Source: Paenibacillus zeirhizosphaerae
GTDB lineage: Bacteria; Bacillota; Bacilli; Paenibacillales; Paenibacillaceae
Length of the DNA: 64,000 bases
Assembly: GCF_030705605.1 (NCBI RefSeq)
Contig: NZ_JAPCKK010000030.1
Span: 1-64,000 of the forward strand
Reading direction: 5' to 3'
The position numbers and the translations under genes are program-made. The notes beneath the pieces are model-generated. The model saw nothing but the letters and a program-made list of their open reading frames with translations, did no database searches and had not been told where the DNA came from. This document shows, piece by piece, positions 43,373 through 52,156 of the stretch. How positions within the stretch are numbered: position 1 is the stretch's first letter; every line of letters starts with the position of its first letter.

Positions 43373-44808
43373 TTAAGAAAGGAATCCGCAGGCAGATCGT
43401 CCTGCATTACTTCTTTGTGGTGTTTCTCGCTCTGCTGCTGGCGGAGGTCGTTTTCCTATTTGCGATGAGAACCTACTATTATGACACCATCTACCGGCAT
43501 ATTGAATTGCATGCGGATTATGTGTCTGATCTTACCCAGCCTTTGCGCATGCCGGGGCAATCCCTGAACGCGAATATGATTAACAACTTCAAGATAGAAA
43601 GAACACTGCTGGAGGTACTCGACGAGCAGGGAAACGTCATTATCAATTCCTCGGGCTTTGAATCCAAGCGAAAAATTCAGACCAGTGACGTGGCGCAGGC
43701 TCTTACCGGAGGAACCGGCCGTTGGGTTGGCAAACAATCAGGGACAGGCCAGCAGGTGATGGCGGTATCCAAAAAGCTGTCAGGCATCAGCGGCGATGAA
43801 GTCTATATTCTTCGTTACGTGACCTCGCTTCAGGCCGTAAACGACAGAATCTTTTATATTACGCTGCTGTCTATCAGTGTAGGGGCTGCGGTATTGACGA
43901 TCGTTCTGATTTTCAGTATCGGTCTGGCCAACTCCATTGTGCGGCCGCTCAATGATATTACTGAAGTGTCGGCACAGATGGCCAAAGGAAAATTTGATGT
44001 CCGCATTACGGGCAATTACCGTCATGAGCTCGGTGAGCTTGCTTCGACACTGAACTATATGGCGCAGGAGGTCGTGCATACCAATCAGGTGAAGGATGAT
44101 TTCATCTCTTCCATTTCCCATGAGCTGCGAACGCCCTTGACCAGCATTAAAGGATGGAGCGAGACGCTCAACTCCGGGGGATTTGATCCCGATGAGACCA
44201 AAATCGGCATGCAGATTATCTCTAAGGAAACGGATCGATTGATCGGTCTTGTGGAAGAAATTCTTGATTTCTCCAAATTACAGAGCAATGAGATGAAGCT
44301 GGTTATGGGAAGCGTCGATCTGCGGGAGCTGCTTCAGGAGATTATGCTGAATGTATGGGCTAAAGCGGAGCTGAAGAAAATCAAGCTTAGTCTTGATGTT
44401 GAGGAACGGCCATATCTTGTCCATGGGGACGGTAACCGGCTCAAGCAGGTATTTCTGAATATCGTGGATAATGCAGTCAAGTTCTCTCATGAAAGCTCCT
44501 CTATTTATATCACGATCAGAAAAGAAGACCAGCAAATGGCCGTGTCCATTCAGGATACAGGCATCGGGATCAGTGAGGAGCATCTGCATAAAGTGCGGGA
44601 CCGCTTCTTCCAGGTTGACCACCAGAATGGAGGAACGGGACTGGGCCTTGCCATTTCTCAGCAGTTTGTTGAACGTCACGGTGGCGAGTTACTGATGAAC
44701 AGCGTGCTGGGGCAAGGAACAACCGTTACGGTAAAGCTTCCCGCGCTGGAAGAGCCGAGCGGCACGACCGATATCAGCGAGGCCGAACCCGCTCAGCAAC
44801 CCAATTGA
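43369..44808 (+). CDS. Membrane sensor histidine kinase
   Basis: A 479-residue kinase with two membrane segments (about residues 9-32 and 163-187), an extracytoplasmic domain of about 130 residues between them, HAMP, HisKA with the phosphorylated His251 in SSISHELRTPLTS, and HATPase boxes N (FLNIVDNAVKFSHE), G1 (IQDTGIGIS) and G2 (GGTGLGLAIS). The extracytoplasmic domain lies on the same side as the co-encoded lipoprotein, which could present the signal. It is followed by a strong terminator. Confidence 0.94.
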   Translation: MIKKGIRRQIVLHYFFVVFLALLLAEVVFLFAMRTYYYDTIYRHIELHADYVSDLTQPLRMPGQSLNANMINNFKIERTLLEVLDEQGNVIINSSGFESKRKIQTSDVAQALTGGTGRWVGKQSGTGQQVMAVSKKLSGISGDEVYILRYVTSLQAVNDRIFYITLLSISVGAAVLTIVLIFSIGLANSIVRPLNDITEVSAQMAKGKFDVRITGNYRHELGELASTLNYMAQEVVHTNQVKDDFISSISHELRTPLTSIKGWSETLNSGGFDPDETKIGMQIISKETDRLIGLVEEILDFSKLQSNEMKLVMGSVDLRELLQEIMLNVWAKAELKKIKLSLDVEERPYLVHGDGNRLKQVFLNIVDNAVKFSHESSSIYITIRKEDQQMAVSIQDTGIGISEEHLHKVRDRFFQVDHQNGGTGLGLAISQQFVERHGGELLMNSVLGQGTTVTVKLPALEEPSGTTDISEAEPAQQPN

Positions 44809-44818
44809 TCAGCTTTGT

Positions 44819-44857
44819 AGGACTCTGCGATGGACGCAGGGTCCTTTATTTTTTTTA
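44819..44857 (+). terminator. Terminator after the histidine kinase
   Basis: AGGACTCTGCG pairs with CGCAGGGTCCT, followed by a T-rich tract. Confidence 0.85.
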
Positions 44858-44952
44858 ATCCTGAAAGCGGGCAGAAAAACTTCTTGTACAGCACACCGTT
44901 TTTTTTGGTATCATGTTAATCAATATACATAAGGAAGCGGGGACTCCTAAAA

Positions 44953-46041
44953 ATGCATCATGCCAGGACCGTAGATACAGCCCCTACGAAGCTGGGGTTA
45001 TTACATATCCAGGAAGCGGATCCATCGCAGGCTGGCATAGTGACGGCCCTGCTGCAGGAAGCGGCGGGCTGGATGTCAGAACAGCAAATTAAGCAGTGGG
45101 ACCGTTCTTTGTTTACCGAACAGCTTATCAGCGAATACTTTGCGAACAGAAAGGTGTATATCGCCTATCTTAATGACGAGCCTGCCGGCATGTTCACATT
45201 ACAGGAGGACGACTCTGCATATTGGAAGGACCGCAATGACAGCAGCTTCGGTTATTTGCACCGGCTGACAGTCCGCAGATGCTATAGCGGGGCGGGCATT
45301 GGTGAAAGGCTGCTGCGAGCAGCAGAAAATATTGCGTCCGATGCGGGGAAGAAGGGACTTCGTCTGGATTGCAGAGCGGACAATCCGAAGCTGAACACGG
45401 TGTATCAGAAGCAGGGCTTCCGCTTTATGGGCATTTCGGATATGGGTGAATATCATGTCAACCTTTATGAGAAGCAGCCGAGGCAGGAAACCGACAGCGA
45501 TGTGCGACTGGTATATATGTTGGACGAGGATTTACCGCTCATGCAGCAGTGGGCAAGCTCGGCGGAATTTCAATTGCAGTGGAGCGGCTCCACCTGGGAG
45601 CATCCGTTGCAACTGGCTATGTTGAAGCAGTACATGGAGGATGCCAACAATTCTGCCGCTTCGGGCAAGCTCGTGTACAAAGTCCTGCACGGCTTGTCCG
45701 GCGACGTAATTGGAACGATTTCCATTGGACTGGACAGACGTAATCTGTCGGGGCGGGTCGGTAAAGTGGTGATCGGCCACCCCGAGTACAGAGGCAGAGG
45801 CTGTGGGACCAGGTTGATCGAAGAAGCGCTGCGCATCGGTTTTGCAGGTCTGCAGCTCCACCGCATAACCTTGGCGGTATTTGATTTTAACGAATCGGCG
45901 ATTCGTGCCTACGAACGCGCTGGCTTTCAGCGGGAGGGATTGATGAGGGAGTGCGCCAAGATAGGCGAAAGCTATTGGAGCACCATTGAAATGGGAATTC
46001 TTCGCAGAGAGTGGGAGCAAAGAATAACGGCTCAACGCTGA
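44953..46041 (+). CDS. Double GNAT acetyltransferase
   Basis: A 362-residue cytosolic protein with two GNAT domains. The first (about 15-178) has the acetyl-CoA block LHRLTVRRCYSGAGIGERLL. The second (about 186-356) has VVIGHPEYRGRGCGTRLIEEAL and FNESAIRAYERAGFQREG, the latter typical of RimJ-like N-acetyltransferases. Both cofactor loops look usable. The substrate is unknown. A single long frame without a break argues for a real fusion rather than two genes. The start is ATG 44953. Confidence 0.88.
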   Translation: MHHARTVDTAPTKLGLLHIQEADPSQAGIVTALLQEAAGWMSEQQIKQWDRSLFTEQLISEYFANRKVYIAYLNDEPAGMFTLQEDDSAYWKDRNDSSFGYLHRLTVRRCYSGAGIGERLLRAAENIASDAGKKGLRLDCRADNPKLNTVYQKQGFRFMGISDMGEYHVNLYEKQPRQETDSDVRLVYMLDEDLPLMQQWASSAEFQLQWSGSTWEHPLQLAMLKQYMEDANNSAASGKLVYKVLHGLSGDVIGTISIGLDRRNLSGRVGKVVIGHPEYRGRGCGTRLIEEALRIGFAGLQLHRITLAVFDFNESAIRAYERAGFQREGLMRECAKIGESYWSTIEMGILRREWEQRITAQR

Positions 46042-46079
46042 TTATACACGCAACGGCAGAGTCTTCTCAGCATACAAAA

Positions 46080-46114
46080 GGGTCTCCCCAGGCCATTGAC
46101 CTTTTGGGAGCCCC
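46080..46114 (-). terminator. Terminator of glgC
   Basis: GGG-T-CTCCC pairs with GGGAG-C-CCC. On the minus strand it ends in CCCTTTTG. Confidence 0.65.
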
Positions 46115-46155
46115 ATCTTGTGAAGATCTAAATTTTTTGCTGGAAATGTCTTCTG

Positions 46156-47376
46156 TTAAGATGAAAGTCCTTCGGCACGCCGACGGGCGTTCTTCTCAAA
46201 TGCATCCTTCAGCAGGCGGGTAGCTTGCGGACGAACGGCAGGTTTACCAAGGACGGTTTCATAAGGGCCGATAACAACAATTTCGTTGGCAGATCCCTTA
46301 ATGACAGCCCCATCCTTAATGATGGCGCCCTCTCCGATAATTGCCCGCTCAATGATCACATTGCGGCCGATTTTCGCATTTGGCATCACGACACTGTCTG
46401 TAATCCGGGTGGATTTGCCGATCTCTACACCACAGAAGACAACAGAGCCGTTGGCAGTACCCTCCATGCTGCAACTGTCATGGACAAGGCAGTTGTTCAA
46501 CCGCGGTGTGGTATTGCTGCGTGCGCTGAGCTTGGGCCGCCATTCGCGGGTAAACATCGGCCAGTCCTGACGGTTCAAATCAATCTCGCAAGCATCCGTA
46601 AGCAGGTCCATGTGGGAATCCCATAAGCTTTGGACCGTGCCCACATCCTTCCAGTAGCCTTGGAATTCATACACGCATACAGGCTCCTCATCAGAGATCA
46701 TTTTAGGAATAATATCCTTGCCGAAATCATGGCTGGAGCTGTCGTCCGCCGCATCCTCAATCAAATGCTGTTTAAGGTAGCTCCATTTGAACAGATAGAT
46801 GCCCATGGAGGCCAGGTTGCTTTCCGGCAGCGCCGGTTTCTCGTCGAACCGGGTAACATGCTTATGCTCATCTGCAGTCAAGACGCCAAAGCGGCTCGCG
46901 TCCTCCCAAGGCACCTCCATCACGGAAATGGTAGCGGCAGCTCCTTTCGTCTTATGAGCTTCCAGCATTTCACGATAATCCATATAATAAATATGATCGC
47001 CGGAAAGAATGAGCACATGCTCCGGATTCTGCTGATCGATATACTCCAGATTTTTATAAATGGCGTCGGCCGTACCCACATATTCGGAGCTGCCTGTATG
47101 ATATGAAGGAAGGAGTGTTATGCCTTTATCTCCTGTGCTATTTAAGCTCCATGGCTCACCCTCACCAATATGCTGGTGAAGAGACTCCGCTTCGTATTGA
47201 GTCAACACACCGACCGTATCGATTCCAGAGTTTACGCAGTTACTGAGAGGAAAATCGATAATCCGGTAGCTGCCACCGAAAGGAACGGCGGGTTTGGCTA
47301 TGATTGAAGTCAGCGGTGCCAAGCGGCGTCCTTCTCCGCCAGCGAGTAACATGGCAATGCATTCTTTATTGTACAT
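46156..47376 (-). CDS. glgC: Glucose-1-phosphate adenylyltransferase GlgC
   Basis: GlgC makes ADP-glucose for glycogen. The 406-residue protein has the nucleotidyltransferase start [27 protein letters not shown], catalytic [12 protein letters not shown], the sugar-phosphate-binding SMGIYLFKW and a C-terminal left-handed helix of hexapeptides ([24 protein letters not shown]). No glgD homologue is adjacent, unlike B. subtilis where glgC and glgD form a heteromer. It is divergent from glgB-glgA, sharing a 159-base control region. Confidence 0.96.
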   Translation of the reverse strand: MYNKECIAMLLAGGEGRRLAPLTSIIAKPAVPFGGSYRIIDFPLSNCVNSGIDTVGVLTQYEAESLHQHIGEGEPWSLNSTGDKGITLLPSYHTGSSEYVGTADAIYKNLEYIDQQNPEHVLILSGDHIYYMDYREMLEAHKTKGAAATISVMEVPWEDASRFGVLTADEHKHVTRFDEKPALPESNLASMGIYLFKWSYLKQHLIEDAADDSSSHDFGKDIIPKMISDEEPVCVYEFQGYWKDVGTVQSLWDSHMDLLTDACEIDLNRQDWPMFTREWRPKLSARSNTTPRLNNCLVHDSCSMEGTANGSVVFCGVEIGKSTRITDSVVMPNAKIGRNVIIERAIIGEGAIIKDGAVIKGSANEIVVIGPYETVLGKPAVRPQATRLLKDAFEKNARRRAEGLSS

Positions 47377-47504
47377 AATCGATTCCCTCCCGAATTTTTG
47401 TCAATGTAGTACATACATAAACGGAATTAGGCACTCTTGAAACGATTAAAATCACAGCCGCAAAAATCCTTTTCAAACTGGGCACAATGGGGTAATAAGT
47501 TAGG

Positions 47505-47517
47505 TATAGTTTAACTA
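47505..47517. promoter_or_regulatory. Palindrome in the glgC/glgB control region
   Basis: ATAGTT-T-AACTAT lies 18 bases before glgB, near both divergent promoters. It is a candidate operator. Confidence 0.35.
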
Positions 47518-47535
47518 TGTAAAGCAGGTGATCAT

Positions 47536-49521
47536 TTGGAAGAGCCAACCCATACCATCCATCCGGCCGGTCTGCGGGCTGACGGAGCGGTTTCTGATCA
47601 GGATATATATCTGTTCCATGAAGGAACCCATTATAGCGCCTACCGCTTCCTGGGTGCTCATATTACTGAAGAAAACGGTGAAAAGGGCGTCCGCTTCACC
47701 GTGTGGGCGCCAAATGCGCTGCATGTAGGTCTTGCAGCGGACATGAATCATTGGAACGGCTCGAACCATTCCTTATATAAGGTACCCGAATCGGGATTGT
47801 GGAGTCGCTTTTTTGTGGGGGTCACGGAAGGAACTTTTTACAAATATGACATTACAAGTCCTAACGGCGAGCGTTTCCTAAAAGCTGACCCCTGCGCAGT
47901 CCGGGCTGAACTGAGACCTGCCACGGCTTCCGTAGTGGCTGAGCTGAACGGGTATACATGGTCTGACGCGGCATGGCGCCGCAAAAAACGAAATCCTTAC
48001 AGCAAGCCGGTGAACATCTACGAAATTCACCTGGGCACATGGCGGCAGAAAGCAGACGGCAGCTTCTATACCTACAGGGAAATCGCAGATTTGCTGGTAC
48101 CTTATATTCAGGAAATGGGGTACACACACATTGAAATTATGCCCCTTAGCGAACATCCTTATGACCTATCCTGGGGATATCAGCTGACAGGCTATTTTGC
48201 GCTAACGAGCAGATACGGAAGTCCGCATGATTTCATGTATTTTGTAGATCAATGCCATCAGGCGGGAGTTGGCGTCATTCTGGATTGGGTACCGGCTCAT
48301 TTCGCCAAAGATGCGCATGGACTTCGTTTGTTCGACGGATCACCTCTCTTTGAGTATGCCGATCCTCTAACGGCCGAAAAACCGGGATGGGGGACGCTCA
48401 CCTTTGACTTCGGCAAACCGGAAGTTCGCTCTTTCCTTATTTCCAACGCGCTTTTCTGGATGGATGTGTATCATATTGACGGTCTGCGGGTCGATGCGGT
48501 AACAAGCATGCTCAGGCTGGATTTTGAGAAGGAAGAAGGCAGCTTCTGCCGCAACGCCAAAGGGGGAATCGAGAATGAGGAAGCCATTTCTTTCCTACAG
48601 CAACTGAATGAGACGGTATTCAACGACTATCCCTATGCTATGATGATGGCCGAGGAATCGAGTGCTTGGCCGGGTGTTACCCGAATGACGAGTGAAGGGG
48701 GTCTGGGATTTAACTATAAGTGGAACATGGGCTGGATGAACGATACGCTCAAATACATGGAAACCGATTTTCACGAACGACCCCGACGTCATAATCTGCT
48801 GACATTTCCTATATGTTATGCGTACTCAGAAAATTTTACGCTCCCTTTATCGCATGATGAGGTTGTACATGGCAAAAAATCTTTACTGGATAAAATGCCA
48901 GGCACTTATGAGCAAAAATTTGCGGGATTGCGGCTACTACTCGGCTATCAAATAACATCGCCGGGCAAAAAACTGCTTTTTATGGGTGGGGAATTCGGCC
49001 AGTTCATTGAATGGAAGGACCAGGAGGCGCTGGATTGGTTCCTGCTTGATTATGAAAGTCACCGCAAGCTGCACAGTTATACGGTCGCTTTGAATCATCT
49101 GTATCTGCGGGAAAAGGCGCTGTGGGAGTTGGATCATGCATGGGAAGGCTACCAGTGGATCAGTGCGGACGATCAGGAGCAGAGTGTCATTAGCTTCATC
49201 CGAAAAGGAAAGAAAAAAGGGGACGCTTTGCTCATTTTGATCAACTTCCAGCCTGTGGAGCGGGTGAATTATCGGATTGGGGTGGAACGCCCAGGCGGCT
49301 ATGCGGAAATTTTTAATAGCGACCGGGAGGAATTCGGAGGTGGCGGCTCAGTCCACACGGATACGCTGCGTACGGTCAAGATTCCCTGGCATGGACAGCC
49401 GCAAAGTCTTGAATTGACACTTCCGCCGCTTAGCATGGTTATACTGAAAAAGGCGCCTGTACGCAGAAAGACTGCAGAGCCGCAGTCTGCAGCCAAATCA
49501 AGGAGGAGGAAACCACTGTGA
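47536..49521 (+). CDS. glgB: 1,4-alpha-glucan branching enzyme GlgB
   Basis: GlgB creates alpha-1,6 branches in glycogen. The 661-residue GH13 protein has a CBM48 module near the N-terminus (GVRFTVWAPNALHVGLAADMNHW) and a catalytic barrel with nucleophile Asp320 (GLRVDAVTSM), acid Glu373 (MMAEESSAWPG) and LPLSHDEVVHGK with the third carboxylate. The basic tail (RRKTAEPQSAAKSRRRKPL) is short. It starts at TTG 47536 after AGGTGAT. It overlaps glgA by four bases, forming the glgBA operon. Confidence 0.95.
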   Translation: MEEPTHTIHPAGLRADGAVSDQDIYLFHEGTHYSAYRFLGAHITEENGEKGVRFTVWAPNALHVGLAADMNHWNGSNHSLYKVPESGLWSRFFVGVTEGTFYKYDITSPNGERFLKADPCAVRAELRPATASVVAELNGYTWSDAAWRRKKRNPYSKPVNIYEIHLGTWRQKADGSFYTYREIADLLVPYIQEMGYTHIEIMPLSEHPYDLSWGYQLTGYFALTSRYGSPHDFMYFVDQCHQAGVGVILDWVPAHFAKDAHGLRLFDGSPLFEYADPLTAEKPGWGTLTFDFGKPEVRSFLISNALFWMDVYHIDGLRVDAVTSMLRLDFEKEEGSFCRNAKGGIENEEAISFLQQLNETVFNDYPYAMMMAEESSAWPGVTRMTSEGGLGFNYKWNMGWMNDTLKYMETDFHERPRRHNLLTFPICYAYSENFTLPLSHDEVVHGKKSLLDKMPGTYEQKFAGLRLLLGYQITSPGKKLLFMGGEFGQFIEWKDQEALDWFLLDYESHRKLHSYTVALNHLYLREKALWELDHAWEGYQWISADDQEQSVISFIRKGKKKGDALLILINFQPVERVNYRIGVERPGGYAEIFNSDREEFGGGGSVHTDTLRTVKIPWHGQPQSLELTLPPLSMVILKKAPVRRKTAEPQSAAKSRRRKPL

Positions 49522-50954
49522 ATATTTTATTTGCCGCCGCTGAAGTACATCCTTTTATCAAAACCGGGGGGTTGGCCGACGTCATAGGAGCTCTGCCGAA
49601 GGCCTTGCTCAAGGCAGGCAACGATGTTCGCGTGATTTTACCAAAATATTCGGGTATTCCGGAGTCATACCAAAAAAACATGAAGCAGGTCGCTCTGAAG
49701 CAGGTGCAGATGGGCTGGCGGAATCAATATTGCGGTATTGAGCAACTGACGCTGGACGGGGTCAAGGTCTATTTTGTCGACAACGAATACTATTTTGCCA
49801 GGGACGGTATTTATGGATATATGGACGATGGCGAGCGTTTTTCCTTCCTGAATAAGGCCATCTTGGACGTGCTTCCGGACTTGGGATTTAAGCCGGATAT
49901 TCTCCATTGTCATGACTGGCATACAGCGATGATCCCTTTGCTGCTGCGTGATCAGTACGGCCACCATGATTTTTATCAAGGGATCAGAACAGTGTTCACC
50001 ATACATAATCTGTTGTACCAAGGCGAGTTTCCGTATGAAGTGTTGACGGATCTGCTCGGTCTGGACAGCAGGCACTTTCATATGGAGGGTGTCGAGCATT
50101 ACGGCAGAGTGAATTTCATGAAAGCAGGTCTTGTCTACTCCGATCATGTAACGACAGTAAGCCCGACGTATGCCCATGAGATTCAAACTGAAGCTTACGG
50201 ATACGGGATGGAGGGCCTGCTGCGCAAGCTGGGCTACGAGGGGCGTTTAAGCGGCATCGTCAACGGTATAGATGTAAAAAGCTATAATCCGACCAGCGAT
50301 CCGCATATTTATGTCAAATATCGCAGCAGTCTGACCAAGAAACGGGAGAATAAAATCGGGCTGCAGAAGGAGCTCGGACTGCCCGTGCGACCGGATGTCC
50401 CGTTGATTGCTATGGTAACCCGACTGGTTAATATGAAGGGTCTGGATCTGGTTACCCGGGTGCTGGATGAGATGATGTATTACGATGACTTTCAGTTTGT
50501 CGTTCTCGGCACAGGTGATCCCTCCTATGAACGCTGGTTCAGCAATGCAGCCGAACGTTATCCGCTGAAAATGTCCACCCAGATCCGATTCAGCGAGGAA
50601 CTGTCCCGCAAAATTTATGCGGCCAGTGACATGTACCTGATGCCCTCCCGTTTTGAACCCTGTGGCATTAGCCAACTGCTGGCGCTTCGTTATGGCAGCA
50701 TCCCGATTGCGAGGGAGACAGGCGGCCTGAACGATACCGTTCATGCTTATAACGAATTGACCGGGGAAGGCAACGGCTTCAGCTTCGAGCATTACAACGC
50801 GCATGATATGATGCATACGATCCGCAGAGCCCTCGCTTTTTTTCGTCAGCCGGAGCATTGGCAGCGGATCGTACAGACTGCCTTTAAGGGGGATTACAGT
50901 TGGGGGGTATCCGCTGAAGCTTATATGGACATTTACCGTAGCCTCCAAGCCTAA
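49518..50954 (+). CDS. glgA: Glycogen synthase GlgA
   Basis: GlgA (GT5, GT-B fold) extends glycogen chains from ADP-glucose. The 478-residue protein has the N-terminal sugar-nucleotide motif KTGGLADVIGALPKAL, HCHDWHTAMIPLLL, the catalytic-region SRFEPCGISQLLALRYGSIPI and the final ETGGLNDTVHAYN. GTG 49518 overlaps the glgB stop (GTGA) behind AAGGAGGAGG. The pathway GlgC-GlgA-GlgB is complete in this window; no phosphorylase gene is present here. Confidence 0.96.
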   Translation: MNILFAAAEVHPFIKTGGLADVIGALPKALLKAGNDVRVILPKYSGIPESYQKNMKQVALKQVQMGWRNQYCGIEQLTLDGVKVYFVDNEYYFARDGIYGYMDDGERFSFLNKAILDVLPDLGFKPDILHCHDWHTAMIPLLLRDQYGHHDFYQGIRTVFTIHNLLYQGEFPYEVLTDLLGLDSRHFHMEGVEHYGRVNFMKAGLVYSDHVTTVSPTYAHEIQTEAYGYGMEGLLRKLGYEGRLSGIVNGIDVKSYNPTSDPHIYVKYRSSLTKKRENKIGLQKELGLPVRPDVPLIAMVTRLVNMKGLDLVTRVLDEMMYYDDFQFVVLGTGDPSYERWFSNAAERYPLKMSTQIRFSEELSRKIYAASDMYLMPSRFEPCGISQLLALRYGSIPIARETGGLNDTVHAYNELTGEGNGFSFEHYNAHDMMHTIRRALAFFRQPEHWQRIVQTAFKGDYSWGVSAEAYMDIYRSLQA

Positions 50955-50969
50955 ATATAAGCAAAAAAC

Positions 50970-51009
50970 AGGCGTATCCCTTGCATCGGTGCTTGAGCAG
51001 GGTACGCCT
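50970..51009. terminator. Bidirectional hairpin after glgA
   Basis: AGGCGTATCCCTTGC pairs, with two bulges, with GCAGGGTACGCCT between convergent genes. Confidence 0.6.
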
Positions 51010-51049
51010 TGAAGCTTTGTGTCCTTAATATTCACTTGAGAACATGGGT

Positions 51050-52057
51050 TTAATCACTGCTGCTGCACGAAGAGCCGCTGCTGGACGATGAACAACTGCT
51101 GCAGGAACTGCCGGAGGAGTCGTGGCCTCTGGAGCTATCATGCCTGGAAGAGGAGTCATTATCGCCGCTGTCTGAGTATCCGCAGCCGCTTGCAGAGGAA
51201 CAGTTGGAGCCCGAGTGGCCGCGGACCTTCTCGCCCTGCGGATCAACCATATGCTTCTGAAAATCCTGCGGTTCGTTCATGGAGAACCAGACGGTGTTAA
51301 AGAATAGGGCGTCCGACTGAGAATAATCGACCGGGCTCAGATCATTGTCATTTCTTCTCCTGGCGGTATGCACATGGGTTCGTAATCTTTGCAGCAGCCA
51401 ATCCACCGCCTTCCGGATCTCGGGCCGGTTGCGGTATCCGTGCATGTTCCAGTGGGAAGCCTGCTCCAGATCGACGGACCTGCTCGCATACATTTCCAAA
51501 TCCTCTTGCGGCAGCGGTTCTGTAAAGAAACGTCCCCACAGACCTGCGCTATATGTATTCCAGCCGAAGCATTGGACATAAACAGCATCAAACCAGGCTC
51601 TTTCATTCGGCATCGGCTGAGAGCCGGCATTAGGGGCATGGTGCAGCATGCGTCCGTAATAACGGTTGCTGAACTGCTCGTACTCTCTCGTGAACATCAG
51701 CATCTGATGCCAGATTTCGTCTACCTTGAGGCTGAACATAGGCACACGGTTCATCAGGGCACAGAGTACAAAGAAGCGTTTAAGCTCATGCCAGCGCCAG
51801 GCGAATTCCTGTTCGCTTATATCTGGATGCTCCTGCAGCGTTCGGCTGCGGACCGCCTCGGCGTAAGAAGCCGGCAGGTCTTGCTCCAGTTTGTTCCATA
51901 ACGCGATGATAGAATCGTGCTTTCCGCTGCCGGTGGATGCGGGAATAGGGGCCTGCTTATAAAATAGTCTTCTCCGTTTGACCGCTCGCGTATCACGTTT
52001 TTTTACCAGCCTTATGATCACAAGAATAAGAACAGCAATCGCAAGTACAATGATCAT
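51050..52057 (-). CDS. Membrane-anchored GRDP-like protein with Cys/Ser-rich tail
   Basis: A 335-residue protein with an N-terminal membrane anchor (MIIVLAIAVLILVIIRLV). The central domain (about 45-250) resembles the glycine-rich-domain-protein (GRDP) family: VDEIWHQMLMFTREYEQF and the following YGRMLHHAPN are its hallmark histidine blocks. The last 50 residues are almost only Ser, Cys, Gly, Asp and His. They end in repeated Ser-Ser-Cys units, where relatives carry Gly or Gly-Cys tracts. Function is unknown. The start at 52057 follows AGAGGAGGATAC; frames to 52093 are less likely. Confidence 0.75.
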   Translation of the reverse strand: MIIVLAIAVLILVIIRLVKKRDTRAVKRRRLFYKQAPIPASTGSGKHDSIIALWNKLEQDLPASYAEAVRSRTLQEHPDISEQEFAWRWHELKRFFVLCALMNRVPMFSLKVDEIWHQMLMFTREYEQFSNRYYGRMLHHAPNAGSQPMPNERAWFDAVYVQCFGWNTYSAGLWGRFFTEPLPQEDLEMYASRSVDLEQASHWNMHGYRNRPEIRKAVDWLLQRLRTHVHTARRRNDNDLSPVDYSQSDALFFNTVWFSMNEPQDFQKHMVDPQGEKVRGHSGSNCSSASGCGYSDSGDNDSSSRHDSSRGHDSSGSSCSSCSSSSSGSSCSSSD

Positions 52058-52081
52058 ATGTATCCTCCTCTGGTGCATGCA

Positions 52082-52123
52082 TTGCATAATCATGCATTGT
52101 ACTTTATAATGACACAGTTGTGT
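52082..52123 (+). promoter_or_regulatory. Promoter and operator-like palindrome of the amino-acid transporter
   Basis: TTGCAT (52082-52087), a 17-base spacer and TATAAT (52105-52110) are followed directly by the palindrome ACACA-GT-TGTGT (52112-52123), well placed for a repressor. Confidence 0.6.
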
Positions 52124-52156
52124 TAATTATAAACGAAAACAAGGGGAGACAAAAGG

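Noticed and set aside
51050..51210. Cys/Ser tail as a thiazole/oxazole-modified peptide precursor
   Set aside because: There is no cyclodehydratase or dehydrogenase nearby, and the tail is attached to a large membrane-anchored domain.
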